In this document: positions 35,463 to 41,709 of the stretch, one piece after another
Position numbering within the stretch: the stretch's first letter is position 1
Layout of the letters: every line of letters starts with the position of its first letter
NCBI GenBank assembly: GCA_945875845.1
Contig: CAMCMB010000066.1
Span: forward strand, 1 to 41,709
Direction of reading: 5' to 3'
Source: Pirellula staleyi DSM 6068
GTDB lineage: Bacteria > Planctomycetota > Planctomycetia > Pirellulales > Pirellulaceae
DNA length: 41,709 nucleotides
The notes under the pieces: model-generated
What the model saw: only the letters and a program-made list of their open reading frames with translations
Told to the model about the DNA's origin: nothing
The model's database searches: none
Translations under genes and position numbers: made by a program

Positions 35463-36695
35463 TTAGCGAGAATTGCCAATCCAAGATTCATTAAAACTTG
35501 CGTGCTTCATGCTCTTGCCTTCTTTGACGAAATAACTATAGACGACATGAATCATGCCATCTTTGCTTTGCATGATCGCGGGATAGTGATACGAACCCTC
35601 GGGATGATCTTCGATCGTTCGGGATGTTTTCCAGGAAAGTCCCTGGTCGTCTGAAAGCAACAAAGTCAAACGGTTGCGGCCATTCTTAGTGTCATTGCAG
35701 ATGAGAGCCCAATGCCCGTTCGCCAATCGAACGCCATCCAAACCAGAACCTGGATTTGGGATGCTGCTGACACCCACCGCTCCCCAGGTTAGGCCATCGT
35801 CCTTCGATTCGCTCTGCCTAACAAAGCCTGTGTAACCATTCTCTCGCATGTAAGCCACCAGCGTTCCATCCTCGCGCTGAAGCACGGAAGGTTGAATGGC
35901 ACCAAATCCAAAGAGTGGCTTACTTGCAACCCAACTTTCTCCGTCATCGTCGCTGATCGCCATGATCGACAGCGAATAAGTATCGGTATAGAGCGGTAAC
36001 AAGATCCGTCCACTCGGCAGTACCGTCGGTTTGCAGCGAGGTTGCCAACCCAGTCGCTGCAATAGTTTGTCGCCCAACCTCTCCTTGACGGCCTCGACAG
36101 TCTTGGCTCTTCGTTCGGTCAGCTCACCTCCGAGCCCCTGGATTTGGTCCTCCAGTTGTTTCAGTGCTTCCTCTTGGAAATTGTCCGGCTTCAGAAGAAT
36201 CATGCTATCGCGATTCCATTTTGGGCAACCATTCCCAATTGGGTTGTCGGAAATGCGAAATCGTGTGATGCAGGACTCCCACGAGTTTGCGAGGATGACA
36301 GGCCAGAACAACCATAATCGCCCCTTGGCATCGGTCATGAGGCAGGTATTGCAGTCTGGGAAACCTGGCGTATCCGCCATCAAGAATGCCTCGCTCCATG
36401 AATTGCTACCCACCTTTTGTCGAGCGCCCCAAACGGCAACGTCATCGGCCGAGCGTTCACCCGATCCTCGATACCAAGATACGAGGAGATCTCCGTTCGT
36501 TAGTTCGGTGATCCCAGGTGCATGATTGTGTTGCGGATGAAGCGGAAAGATCAATTCGTCCGAATAGATTGGCTTCGGTTCCTCCGTTTCCGCTGCGGAA
36601 GCCAAACGGCAAATCGCAATGGAGAACAACGCGATGAGCACGACAGTGAGTGTCGTAAGCGTTTGAAAACACAGTGGACGGAGAAGAATAGTCAC
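35463..36695 (-). CDS. Exported sialidase-like BNR-repeat protein (410 aa)
   Basis: A GTG at 36695 starts an N-terminal signal peptide (hydrophobic TLTVVLIALFSIAICRLASA, cut after ASA about residue 34). Three Asp-box/BNR motifs of the form S-x-D-x-G-x-x-W are visible: SDDDGESW, SKDDGLTW and SDDQGLSW. Strands such as HNHAPGITELTNGDLLVSWY and GSYHYPAIMQSKDGMIHVVY fit the six-bladed propeller of the BNR_2 exo-alpha-sialidase-type family. Planctomycete members of this type are often annotated as exo-alpha-sialidases, but catalytic residues cannot be confirmed by eye, so other glycosidases or glycan-binding roles are open. It lies 28 bp downstream of the five-bladed-propeller gene and is probably in the same transcript. 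Confidence 0.85.
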   Translation of the reverse strand: MTILLRPLCFQTLTTLTVVLIALFSIAICRLASAAETEEPKPIYSDELIFPLHPQHNHAPGITELTNGDLLVSWYRGSGERSADDVAVWGARQKVGSNSWSEAFLMADTPGFPDCNTCLMTDAKGRLWLFWPVILANSWESCITRFRISDNPIGNGCPKWNRDSMILLKPDNFQEEALKQLEDQIQGLGGELTERRAKTVEAVKERLGDKLLQRLGWQPRCKPTVLPSGRILLPLYTDTYSLSIMAISDDDGESWVASKPLFGFGAIQPSVLQREDGTLVAYMRENGYTGFVRQSESKDDGLTWGAVGVSSIPNPGSGLDGVRLANGHWALICNDTKNGRNRLTLLLSDDQGLSWKTSRTIEDHPEGSYHYPAIMQSKDGMIHVVYSYFVKEGKSMKHASFNESWIGNSR

Positions 36696-36723
36696 GGTGG
36701 AGAGAATCCGTTGCTTGAAAAGA

Positions 36724-38085
36724 TCATCGGAAACAGATGGAAAACAGATCGGATTCGATCATGGATAGTCTCAGTTTGATCGGGCGACCTTCCAAGACGC
36801 GAACACTGCTGCCAGCTTTCCATCGAACAACCCGGTCGATTTCGTCGCCAATGATGTCAATCGATTCCTTCGCGGAAAAACCCGGAATCGGATTCCCTTG
36901 GTCATCTTGAATATCAATACGAAGACTCCCTGCCGCGCTGGTCGCGTAATTGATGGAAAGCTCCTCGCCCACAAAACGAAACAACTTGGTCTCCAACGTA
37001 CCGGGATCTGCGCCCGCATGAACGGACGCAAAACCGTCGGTTCGAAGTGTAAAACGCTGAAAGGGAGTGGTGTAAATGGACATTTCGGTTGGGCTAGTTG
37101 GCACGACGTTGAGAGCAGCATAGTTCGATCGATTGCCCCACCGAGCCGGATCGATCCCAGGCCGAATAAAGGCCTCGCGGAATGTTCGATCGAAACGACT
37201 GCTCTCGCGAGCGGTCATAAAAAGAATGTCGGTGCTCTCACCTCGCCCTGGATGAAATCGAGTCGGAGTTGCGATGTAAATATGGGGTGCACGAAAATAG
37301 GGATGAGTCACGGTTGTGTAGATATGCTCTCCCTCGAAATTAGGTTTCATCGGGATCGCTTCGGTCCACGTCATGAAATCGCTCGAGGTTGTGCGACAGA
37401 CCGACCTGAGTTTTTTGTCCAGGAAGTGCCGAAAATAGCAAACGTAACACTGCTCGCTTTCCGACCAAAAAGAAACGTTCTGGGAATCAAATGCGTATTC
37501 ATTCGTGTATCGGATCACAGGGGTGTCGCTGAGCTTACGCCAGTGAATCCCATCCGCCGAAGCAAACGCGTAGAGCATCGACTTGACTGTACCCGCCAAA
37601 GCCTTGAATCGCTCGTTTGCCGGTACGCCGGGCCTCGCGTCTAGCATCGGCGAAAAGTTGTGGCAGAACGGAGATTCGTGGAGGATCACATTGTTGTCTT
37701 TGTTTCCATCGAGTTCCACCAGTCCAAGCTGTGGCTTCGTCCAATGGATACCATCTCGGCTTTCGCAGTAACGAGTCACCTCCGTCGTATCGCCGTCGAA
37801 CTTCGAACCGCGGGCTTCGCGTGTGTAGAGCCGATAAACGTCGCCATCCTTGATGACCGTGCCGTACTCCAGATTATTGGCCGGTTCGCTCATGGGTGGA
37901 GCAAGCTTGGGCTCATGAAGCTTGAGCGAAACGTTATCCATGCGTGCAACTAGGAATGGATCGACAAACAACTCGCGACGCGAGCCAAGTTCGATCGGCT
38001 TTTCAGCGAAAAGCGGTTGTCGCGCAACAACCTCCACCACCGATAGCGTGAGCAGTAAACCAATGAACCGCAAGACTTTTCGCAT
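36724..38085 (-). CDS. Exported five-bladed-propeller glycosidase-like protein (GH32/43/117-type fold), 453 aa
   Basis: ATG 38085 has an AAAGGAT site about 9-12 bases upstream and starts a signal peptide (MRKVLRFIGLLLTLSVVEVV); an upstream ATG at 38124 is less likely. The mature part opens with GSRRELFVDPFLVARMDNV, where Asp is in the position typical of the first blade of these propellers, and continues with ESRDGIHWTKPQLGLVE and ASADGIHWRKLSDTPVI blades, which are W-containing repeats of clan GH-J/F-type propellers. It ends with a beta-sandwich-like C-terminal domain (about residues 360-453). The general role would be glycan hydrolysis or binding outside the cell; no exact specificity is assigned. 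It is the upstream partner of the sialidase-like gene. Confidence 0.8.
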   Translation of the reverse strand: MRKVLRFIGLLLTLSVVEVVARQPLFAEKPIELGSRRELFVDPFLVARMDNVSLKLHEPKLAPPMSEPANNLEYGTVIKDGDVYRLYTREARGSKFDGDTTEVTRYCESRDGIHWTKPQLGLVELDGNKDNNVILHESPFCHNFSPMLDARPGVPANERFKALAGTVKSMLYAFASADGIHWRKLSDTPVIRYTNEYAFDSQNVSFWSESEQCYVCYFRHFLDKKLRSVCRTTSSDFMTWTEAIPMKPNFEGEHIYTTVTHPYFRAPHIYIATPTRFHPGRGESTDILFMTARESSRFDRTFREAFIRPGIDPARWGNRSNYAALNVVPTSPTEMSIYTTPFQRFTLRTDGFASVHAGADPGTLETKLFRFVGEELSINYATSAAGSLRIDIQDDQGNPIPGFSAKESIDIIGDEIDRVVRWKAGSSVRVLEGRPIKLRLSMIESDLFSICFR

Positions 38086-38163
38086 ACAACAGATCCTTTC
38101 CAAACGACTTAAACGTGGTTTCATCGACCTGCCAAACTATTCTCGCTCGAGGTGAGGCCAAAT

Positions 38164-38183
38164 CAATGGGAGTGCGAGGCCAC
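38164..38183. repeat. Short intergenic repeat, copy 1
   Basis: caatgggagtgcgaggccac matches 38223-38242 (caatgggagggcgaggctcc) except at three positions. It lies in the 285-bp spacer between the two glycan-related genes. Confidence 0.5.
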
Positions 38184-38222
38184 CCCTCTAAACATCTTTG
38201 CAATGGCGAATGCATTGGAAAC

Positions 38223-38273
38223 CAATGGGAGGGCGAGGCTCCTGCCGAGCTTACGACGCAATGGTTCGGCAGG
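38223..38273. repeat. Short intergenic palindromic repeat, copy 2
   Basis: After the shared caatgggagggcgagg sequence come perfect 8-bp inverted arms cctgccga (38241-38248) and tcggcagg (38266-38273) with a 17-nt loop. The wording resembles a dispersed planctomycete repeat (CTCGGCAGGAGCCTCGCCC type). Confidence 0.6.
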
Positions 38274-38370
38274 TGACATGCGAGTCTACCGCTTTGGCCC
38301 CCCAGCAACTTGCAGTCGGTTCAACCATCGGAGTGACCGACCGCATCTCAGCCAAACGCTTTAGGCTTTC

Positions 38371-39669
38371 CTATGAGGCTCGGATATCGTAGCAAAGGAT
38401 TTTGTCGTTCTCGCGGACATAGAGTTTCCCATCGAGAATGACCGGATGCGACCAACTAGGACGTTTGCCGCTGTCTGGAATCTTGAAGGAACCAACTTCT
38501 TTGTATTCCTTTGGGTTTGCTTCAACCAACGCCATAACGCCATTGGCATAGCGAATGTAGAGTTGATCTCCACCTGCAATAACAACCGCTGAGCCTGAGC
38601 CCGCCCCTGTGCCTTTGCTTCTTTTCCATCGTTCTTCGCCAGTCATCAGATCAGCGCAAAAGGGAGCTCCGTCAGAGTCCGAATCACCATAAACATGATC
38701 ACCGACCAAAACCACCCCACCATGTTTATTAGCCAGCTTGACATTAAAGGGATAGATTTCTTTGAGGGTTACACTGCCGTCCGAAGAAGGAACTTGTTGG
38801 ACTAGTGCACCGCCCTTTTTATAGCCTACCGGATAGAAGATCAAATCATTTCGAATGATTGGTGTTGGAATCACTGCCGTTGCCGAGGCGGGATAGGTCC
38901 ATTGCAAGCTTCCTGTCTCAGAGAATCCCATCAGCCCACTGCCGGTCGACTGGACATACACTTTCATGTTGCCAACCTTGGAGATGACAATCGACGAGTG
39001 CCCAGCACCGCGGTCGTCAGGGTTCTTGCAAGTCCAAAGCGTTTCGCCGGTTTTCTTGTCCAAGGCGACGACGGTCGAACTCGACCCGCCTGGTGTGCAG
39101 AGGATTTTGTTTCCATCTACCAATACCGATTCACTATATCCCCAGCTATCCGCTTTTTTTCCACCGAAATCGTTCTTGAGGTGCTTCTTCCAAATTTCCT
39201 TTCCATCCGCAGCTTGACAGCAAACAAGTAAACCTGAGGGTGTCACAATATAAACTCGACCGTCATCCACCGTTGGCGTACCCCGAGAGCTATTCCAACT
39301 ATCTTCTTTATGATCGGTCCAGGGAGTACCCGTCTTGGTGGCCCAAAGTTGTTTGCCAGTTGCTCGATCAAAGCACGACAAGTATTCGTCTGCATCTTTT
39401 TGCGTCGAGAGTCCATCGCCCAAGGTAAACATCTTGTCGCCGACAATGGCCAAACTGGCGTACCCACGACCAGCTCCAGATGTTTCCCAAAGCAACTTCG
39501 GTCCTTCCGCTGGCCACGATTTCAGCAGCTTTGGATCGTTAACAACCGCTGTTCGATTGGGCCCCCGAAACGTGGGCCAATCGTCACCAACAGTCATTTG
39601 GCTATTTGAAAAGGTCAAACCGAGTCCGAGGAGGAAAACAGAACTCCAAGACTTGAACCGCTGATGCAT
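38371..39669 (-). CDS. Exported PQQ-like beta-propeller protein (432 aa)
   Basis: ATG 39669 has an AGGAG site about 7-11 bases upstream and starts an export segment (MHQRFKSWSSVFLLGLGLTF, mature part from about residue 28); the upstream ATG at 39738 is less likely. The mature protein begins with DWPTFRGPNRTAVV, the typical opening of planctomycete PQQ-propeller proteins, and contains blades such as YLSCFDRATGKQLWATKTG, STVVALDKKTGETLWTCKNP and PFCADLMTGEERWKRSKGTG. No dehydrogenase active site is seen, so it is likely a periplasmic binding or scaffold protein. It reads in the same direction as the propeller and sialidase genes downstream, separated by 285 bp with repeats, so a shared transcript is possible but unproven. 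Confidence 0.88.
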   Translation of the reverse strand: MHQRFKSWSSVFLLGLGLTFSNSQMTVGDDWPTFRGPNRTAVVNDPKLLKSWPAEGPKLLWETSGAGRGYASLAIVGDKMFTLGDGLSTQKDADEYLSCFDRATGKQLWATKTGTPWTDHKEDSWNSSRGTPTVDDGRVYIVTPSGLLVCCQAADGKEIWKKHLKNDFGGKKADSWGYSESVLVDGNKILCTPGGSSSTVVALDKKTGETLWTCKNPDDRGAGHSSIVISKVGNMKVYVQSTGSGLMGFSETGSLQWTYPASATAVIPTPIIRNDLIFYPVGYKKGGALVQQVPSSDGSVTLKEIYPFNVKLANKHGGVVLVGDHVYGDSDSDGAPFCADLMTGEERWKRSKGTGAGSGSAVVIAGGDQLYIRYANGVMALVEANPKEYKEVGSFKIPDSGKRPSWSHPVILDGKLYVRENDKILCYDIRAS

Positions 39670-40049
39670 GAACTCACTCCTGATAAAACAATTGGTAAAA
39701 TGGGGAAGGTTTTTGGGGGAAGGATTATCAGCCAACATTCTAACCGAAATTCCACCGAAGGTTAAATGACTTCGAAATCACGATGGAACCGATGGCGAAA
39801 AAAGGATTGGCAAAAAATGATGCAACCCGTAGCCTAAGCCAAGACCTCTCGGATGACCTGCTGATGCTCGACGCCTGTTAGACGTTGTTCAAGCCCTTGG
39901 AACGGGAATACAAAGCGTTCGTGATCGATCCCCATGCAATGCAAGATGCATGGATGGCCGCGACGTTTTCCTTAAAGCCGAAGAAAGGTATCGTCAATCA
40001 AAATAGGAAATCCAAAACCGATTTGCAACCACCCACCCGAAAACATGGT
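39670..40049. other. 380-bp region without a supported gene
   Basis: No gene is convincing here. Weak open frames exist (for example 39885-40100) but have no recognisable domain, and their ends run into the intron relic. A 32-codon frame from ATG 39783 is also unsupported. The stretch probably combines the upstream region of the PQQ gene and the downstream flank of the intron relic. Confidence 0.5.
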
Positions 40050-40087
40050 CGCGGTAGGAATGGCCATTGCTGGCCATCCCCCGCACA

Positions 40088-40120
40088 GATCCGTGCGTGA
40101 AGAATTACCTCATACGGCTC
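40088..40120 (-). ncRNA. Group II intron domain V
   Basis: The minus-strand RNA starts GAGCCGUAUGAGG and ends ACGGAUC, forming the lower stem (one G-A mismatch), a bulge and an upper stem UGAGG/UCUUCA with a small loop. The AGC triad of domain V is present near its 5' side. The flanking sequence GUGCGGGGG and the hairpin below it fit domain VI. Confidence 0.8.
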
Positions 40121-40343
40121 CTCCGTTAAGCGATGACGGTCGCGATGAATCCATCGCTACATGCCGTGCATGACCATTTGCTCGAACTGCATGGTCCGGC
40201 ACTGTGTCCGGTGCAATAGCAAAGCGTAGACAACTACTCTTCGGTGATCTCCTTCCCTCCATCGACTCCGCTACCGGCGTTCCGGTTTTGTTCGGCACCT
40301 TCGTCGGTACTACGAAATCATCTGACTTCCCAGAAACGTGCAT
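40110..40343 (-). pseudogene. ltrA: Remnant of group II intron reverse transcriptase/maturase N terminus
   Basis: From ATG 40343 the frame reads MHVSGKSDDFVVPTKVPNKT and then VAESMEGRRSPK, the leader typical of this intron-encoded reverse-transcriptase family (recognised by pattern, not by search). It then passes into APDTVPDHAV and SSRPSSLNGGAV, the latter being sequence normally found after the gene at the 3' end of the intron. The catalytic fingers-palm (YADD), maturase and endonuclease regions are absent. The wider open frame 40110-40697 is an artefact of the intron leader. Confidence 0.62.
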
Positions 40344-40754
40344 ATCGGCTGTACCGCCGGAGGCGTTTTCCGACCGTTCCACAATCGCATGATTAGATGC
40401 ACTTGCGGAAATCTCTGGGATCTCCCGGTTCTCTCGATTGAAGTGTCTACGCATGCTCAGGTTCTTCGACTCCGCCGAGCCATTCCATCGCTTGCCAATA
40501 TTGCAATGGAACATTTTGCCTTCCCGCAACACAGACAGTGTCGGCACTCGGTGTGGGTGAGGAACGGAGCTCAATAGCTTGCCTGCGTATACCACTGCCG
40601 TTGCTACACCCACGACGTTACCGTCATCAGCGTACGACTCATGGCCAAAGTGATTGGCTAAATCTTCTTTGGTGGACTCTTTCATTCCCAACTCCAATCC
40701 GGTTTATCCCGGCGATTTCCTGTGTCCCTCTGTGTTCCTCCTTTGTCTTCTATC

Positions 40755-40960
40755 CTACGACACAGTGCGTTGAGTCCAGTACCCCGGTCTTTGCCGCTCG
40801 TGTGCTACTGCAATAATCTCGATTCCGATTTTGGTCACGCGAAACACAATGAAATACGGAAAGCTCTTCATCAGATAGCGCTGGGTTCCGCGTATCGATC
40901 GTGCGCGGAAAGAACTTCTGCATGTGCATCTGGGTGAAACCAGAACGGACGATCATCCAT
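40755..40960 (-). pseudogene. Broken RelE/ParE-type toxin gene
   Basis: ATG 40960 overlaps the antitoxin stop by 8 bp, as usual for such modules. The N-terminal part reads MDDRPFWFHPDAHAEVLSAH then DRYAEPSAI and a stop. In the +1 frame the sequence resumes as RYLMKSFPYFIVFRVTKIGI and ends AVAHERQRPGYW then TQRTVS at TAG 40755, which is the typical RelE/ParE C terminus. About 40 middle residues are missing and the two parts are out of frame, so the toxin is inactive. The broken gene sits between the antitoxin and the group II intron relic. Confidence 0.8.
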
Positions 40961-41186
40961 TTCGACGTGTACGCATTGCAGCCATGACTTCGTCCCATGG
41001 CGTCAAACTGACCTCGCCACGGTCAATTGCCTGAACACGGCGTTCGATTTCGGCGGCCCATGCTTGGTCCGCTAAAGGGTCAGGGCTTGGATCAAGGCTT
41101 CGAAGCAGCGATCCCGCCAGATTCGCTCGTTCAATCTCTGATAATGTCAATGCGACCGTCAGTAGCTCTTGGGTTTGTGTGCTCAT
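40953..41186 (-). CDS. Addiction-module antitoxin (77 aa), toxin partner broken
   Basis: The 77 residues match the short addiction-module component family (unstable antitoxin, PF09720-like): a helical LTLSEIERANLAGSLLRSLD segment, then DPLADQAWAAEIERRVQAID, and a C-terminal RGEVSLTPWDEVMAAMR where such antitoxins bind their toxin. The frame is intact from ATG 41186 to the TGA at 40953. The toxin gene that follows and overlaps it is disrupted. With no toxin to neutralise, this antitoxin is either a relic or a protective orphan against a similar toxin elsewhere. Regulation is probably autoregulatory: the promoter just upstream contains a palindrome over its -10 box. Confidence 0.88.
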   Translation of the reverse strand: MSTQTQELLTVALTLSEIERANLAGSLLRSLDPSPDPLADQAWAAEIERRVQAIDRGEVSLTPWDEVMAAMRTRRNG

Positions 41187-41192
41187 GTGTTA

Positions 41193-41222
41193 AATATAGT
41201 TTCTATAGCGGACCAAAGCCAA
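41193..41222 (-). promoter_or_regulatory. Antitoxin promoter with overlapping palindromic operator
   Basis: On the minus strand TTGGCT (plus 41217-41222) and TATATT (plus 41193-41198) are 18 bp apart. A palindrome tatag-ttt-ctata (41195-41207) overlaps the -10. The start codon is only 6 bp beyond the -10, so the transcript would be leaderless or nearly so. Position and palindrome fit antitoxin autorepression, which is inferred. Confidence 0.45.
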
Positions 41223-41511
41223 TACTACCGACAAATCGGTTTTGCCGACACCGTCCCGAACGAAGCTCCTCGAATCAGATCGCCTGCACCCATGCGCATT
41301 TGAACGCTCCGGTTTGACACGCCGGATTGAACACGAGTTAGCCCGATTTCCTCACCAAACGGCTACGCCAGCACATAGTTCTGGGAAATCCTAACGGTGC
41401 CAGTCGCGACCGACAAAAGTATTTGATTTTTCGCGCGACTTTTCGAGAGCTGACGGGTTGAATTGAGTATGGTTTTCCCAGCTCTTCTCACAAATTCATT
41501 CACTCGGTCCC
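41223..41511. other. Region between antitoxin promoter and transposase gene
   Basis: About 290 bp with no supported gene. The left end of the insertion sequence that carries the transposase must lie here, but its inverted repeat cannot be verified because the other end is outside the window. Small open frames here are not convincing. Confidence 0.45.
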
Positions 41512-41709
41512 ATGGTTAAACGCATCGAAGACCCGCGACAAAAGCGCCTATTCGACATCGATGACGAGATCTTGTCGGATACTGCCAAACGTCGAATTCA
41601 AAACTCATGGCATTTCCTTTTTCGACAAGCAATCCTCGAGCTCATGCCCGCGAAGGAACTCGGCGAATACTTTGATCCTGAGATTGGTCGCCCCACCAAG
41701 GAACTCTTC
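41512..41709 (+). CDS. Transposase, N-terminal part, runs off window
   Basis: From ATG 41512 the frame is open for 66 codons to the window end: MVKRIEDPRQKRLFDIDDEI, then a helical segment WHFLFRQAILELMPAKELGE and YFDPEIGRPTKELF. The GRPTKEL motif and the preceding helices are typical of the N-terminal domain of IS1182/IS5-group-like DDE transposases in planctomycetes; the exact IS family is uncertain. Catalytic DDE residues would lie beyond the window. Its ATG has no clear ribosome-binding site upstream. Confidence 0.75.
   Translation, partial: MVKRIEDPRQKRLFDIDDEILSDTAKRRIQNSWHFLFRQAILELMPAKELGEYFDPEIGRPTKELF

Larger units (their letters stand above)
40050..40720 (-). mobile_element. Group II intron relic with reverse-transcriptase core deleted
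   Basis: On the minus strand the 3' part holds a recognisable domain V (40088-40120) and a following domain VI-like hairpin (40053-40083, ggatggcc...ggccattcc) before a 3' end of the CCTACCGCGAC type (about 40050). The 5' part begins near 40700 with a leader that reads as a pseudo-coding frame (MELGMKES...), a pattern commonly found upstream of group II intron reverse transcriptases. The start of the maturase itself (40343) is followed after about 60 residues by the 3' end of the intron, so about 400 codons of reverse transcriptase are gone. The 5' boundary (GUGYG) was not found and is approximate. The element sits just downstream of the broken toxin gene. Confidence 0.78.

Noticed and set aside
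39885-40100. Open frame of 71 codons to the left of and into the intron 3' end
   Set aside because: It has no domain, its second half is the intron relic on the opposite strand, and it has no ribosome-binding site.
40344-40697. Remainder of the 195-codon minus-strand open frame as a real protein
   Set aside because: Its sequence matches the pseudo-coding leader that precedes group II intron reverse transcriptases, so it reflects intron RNA structure, not a protein gene.
40750-40998. 82-codon minus-strand frame over the toxin
   Set aside because: It is in a different frame from both toxin fragments and shows no toxin-like features.

Overview
The window looks like a chromosomal segment from a planctomycete of the Pirellulaceae/Rhodopirellula type. 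This is inferred from gene content, without any marker gene. The signs are giant dockerin/cadherin-type surface proteins, many PQQ-like propeller proteins, a CBM9-transglutaminase-esterase fusion, DUF1569, a five-gene MoxR/VWA operon, sialidase and five-bladed-propeller proteins with signal peptides, and short intergenic palindromic repeats. No rRNA, tRNA or CRISPR array was seen.

Left part (1-6818): the 3' part of a very large modular exported protein (2102 residues visible, 5' end outside the window) with PPC-like, cadherin-like, cohesin-like and dockerin-like modules and two recent internal duplications, followed by a small hypothetical gene.

Second part (6928-19493, minus strand): a tight operon read right to left. 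It encodes a MoxR AAA+ ATPase, a DUF58 protein, a BatA/VWA membrane protein, a second VWA membrane protein with a glutamine-amidotransferase-like domain, and a 1971-residue membrane-anchored coiled-coil protein. Three of the four junctions are 4-bp ATGA overlaps. The likely theme is an ATPase acting with metal-dependent VWA adaptors at the membrane on an unknown envelope target.

Middle (19592-26130): an alpha/beta hydrolase, a strong intrinsic terminator, a Cys/Gly-rich envelope protein with carboxypeptidase-regulatory-like repeats, a membrane-anchored coiled-coil protein, a divergent PQQ-propeller protein, and the N-terminal half of a sarcosine-oxidase-like flavoenzyme cut off beside a cloverleaf-shaped palindromic repeat.

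Third part (26374-35436): a three-module CBM9/transglutaminase/esterase protein diverging from an MBL-fold hydrolase, a conserved hypothetical, a DUF1569 protein, a GH10-like protein that appears to lack its acid/base glutamate, a small membrane protein and a low-complexity lipoprotein-like protein.

Fourth part (35463-39669, minus strand): a PQQ-propeller protein, then a five-bladed-propeller glycosidase-like protein and a sialidase-like BNR protein, the last two probably co-transcribed. All three carry export signals, which suggests glycan handling in the periplasm or outside the cell.

Right end (about 40050-41709): a decaying mobile-element zone. It holds a group II intron relic with domain V still recognisable but the reverse-transcriptase core deleted, an intact addiction-module antitoxin next to a toxin gene broken by an internal deletion and frameshift, and the first 66 codons of a transposase that runs off the window.
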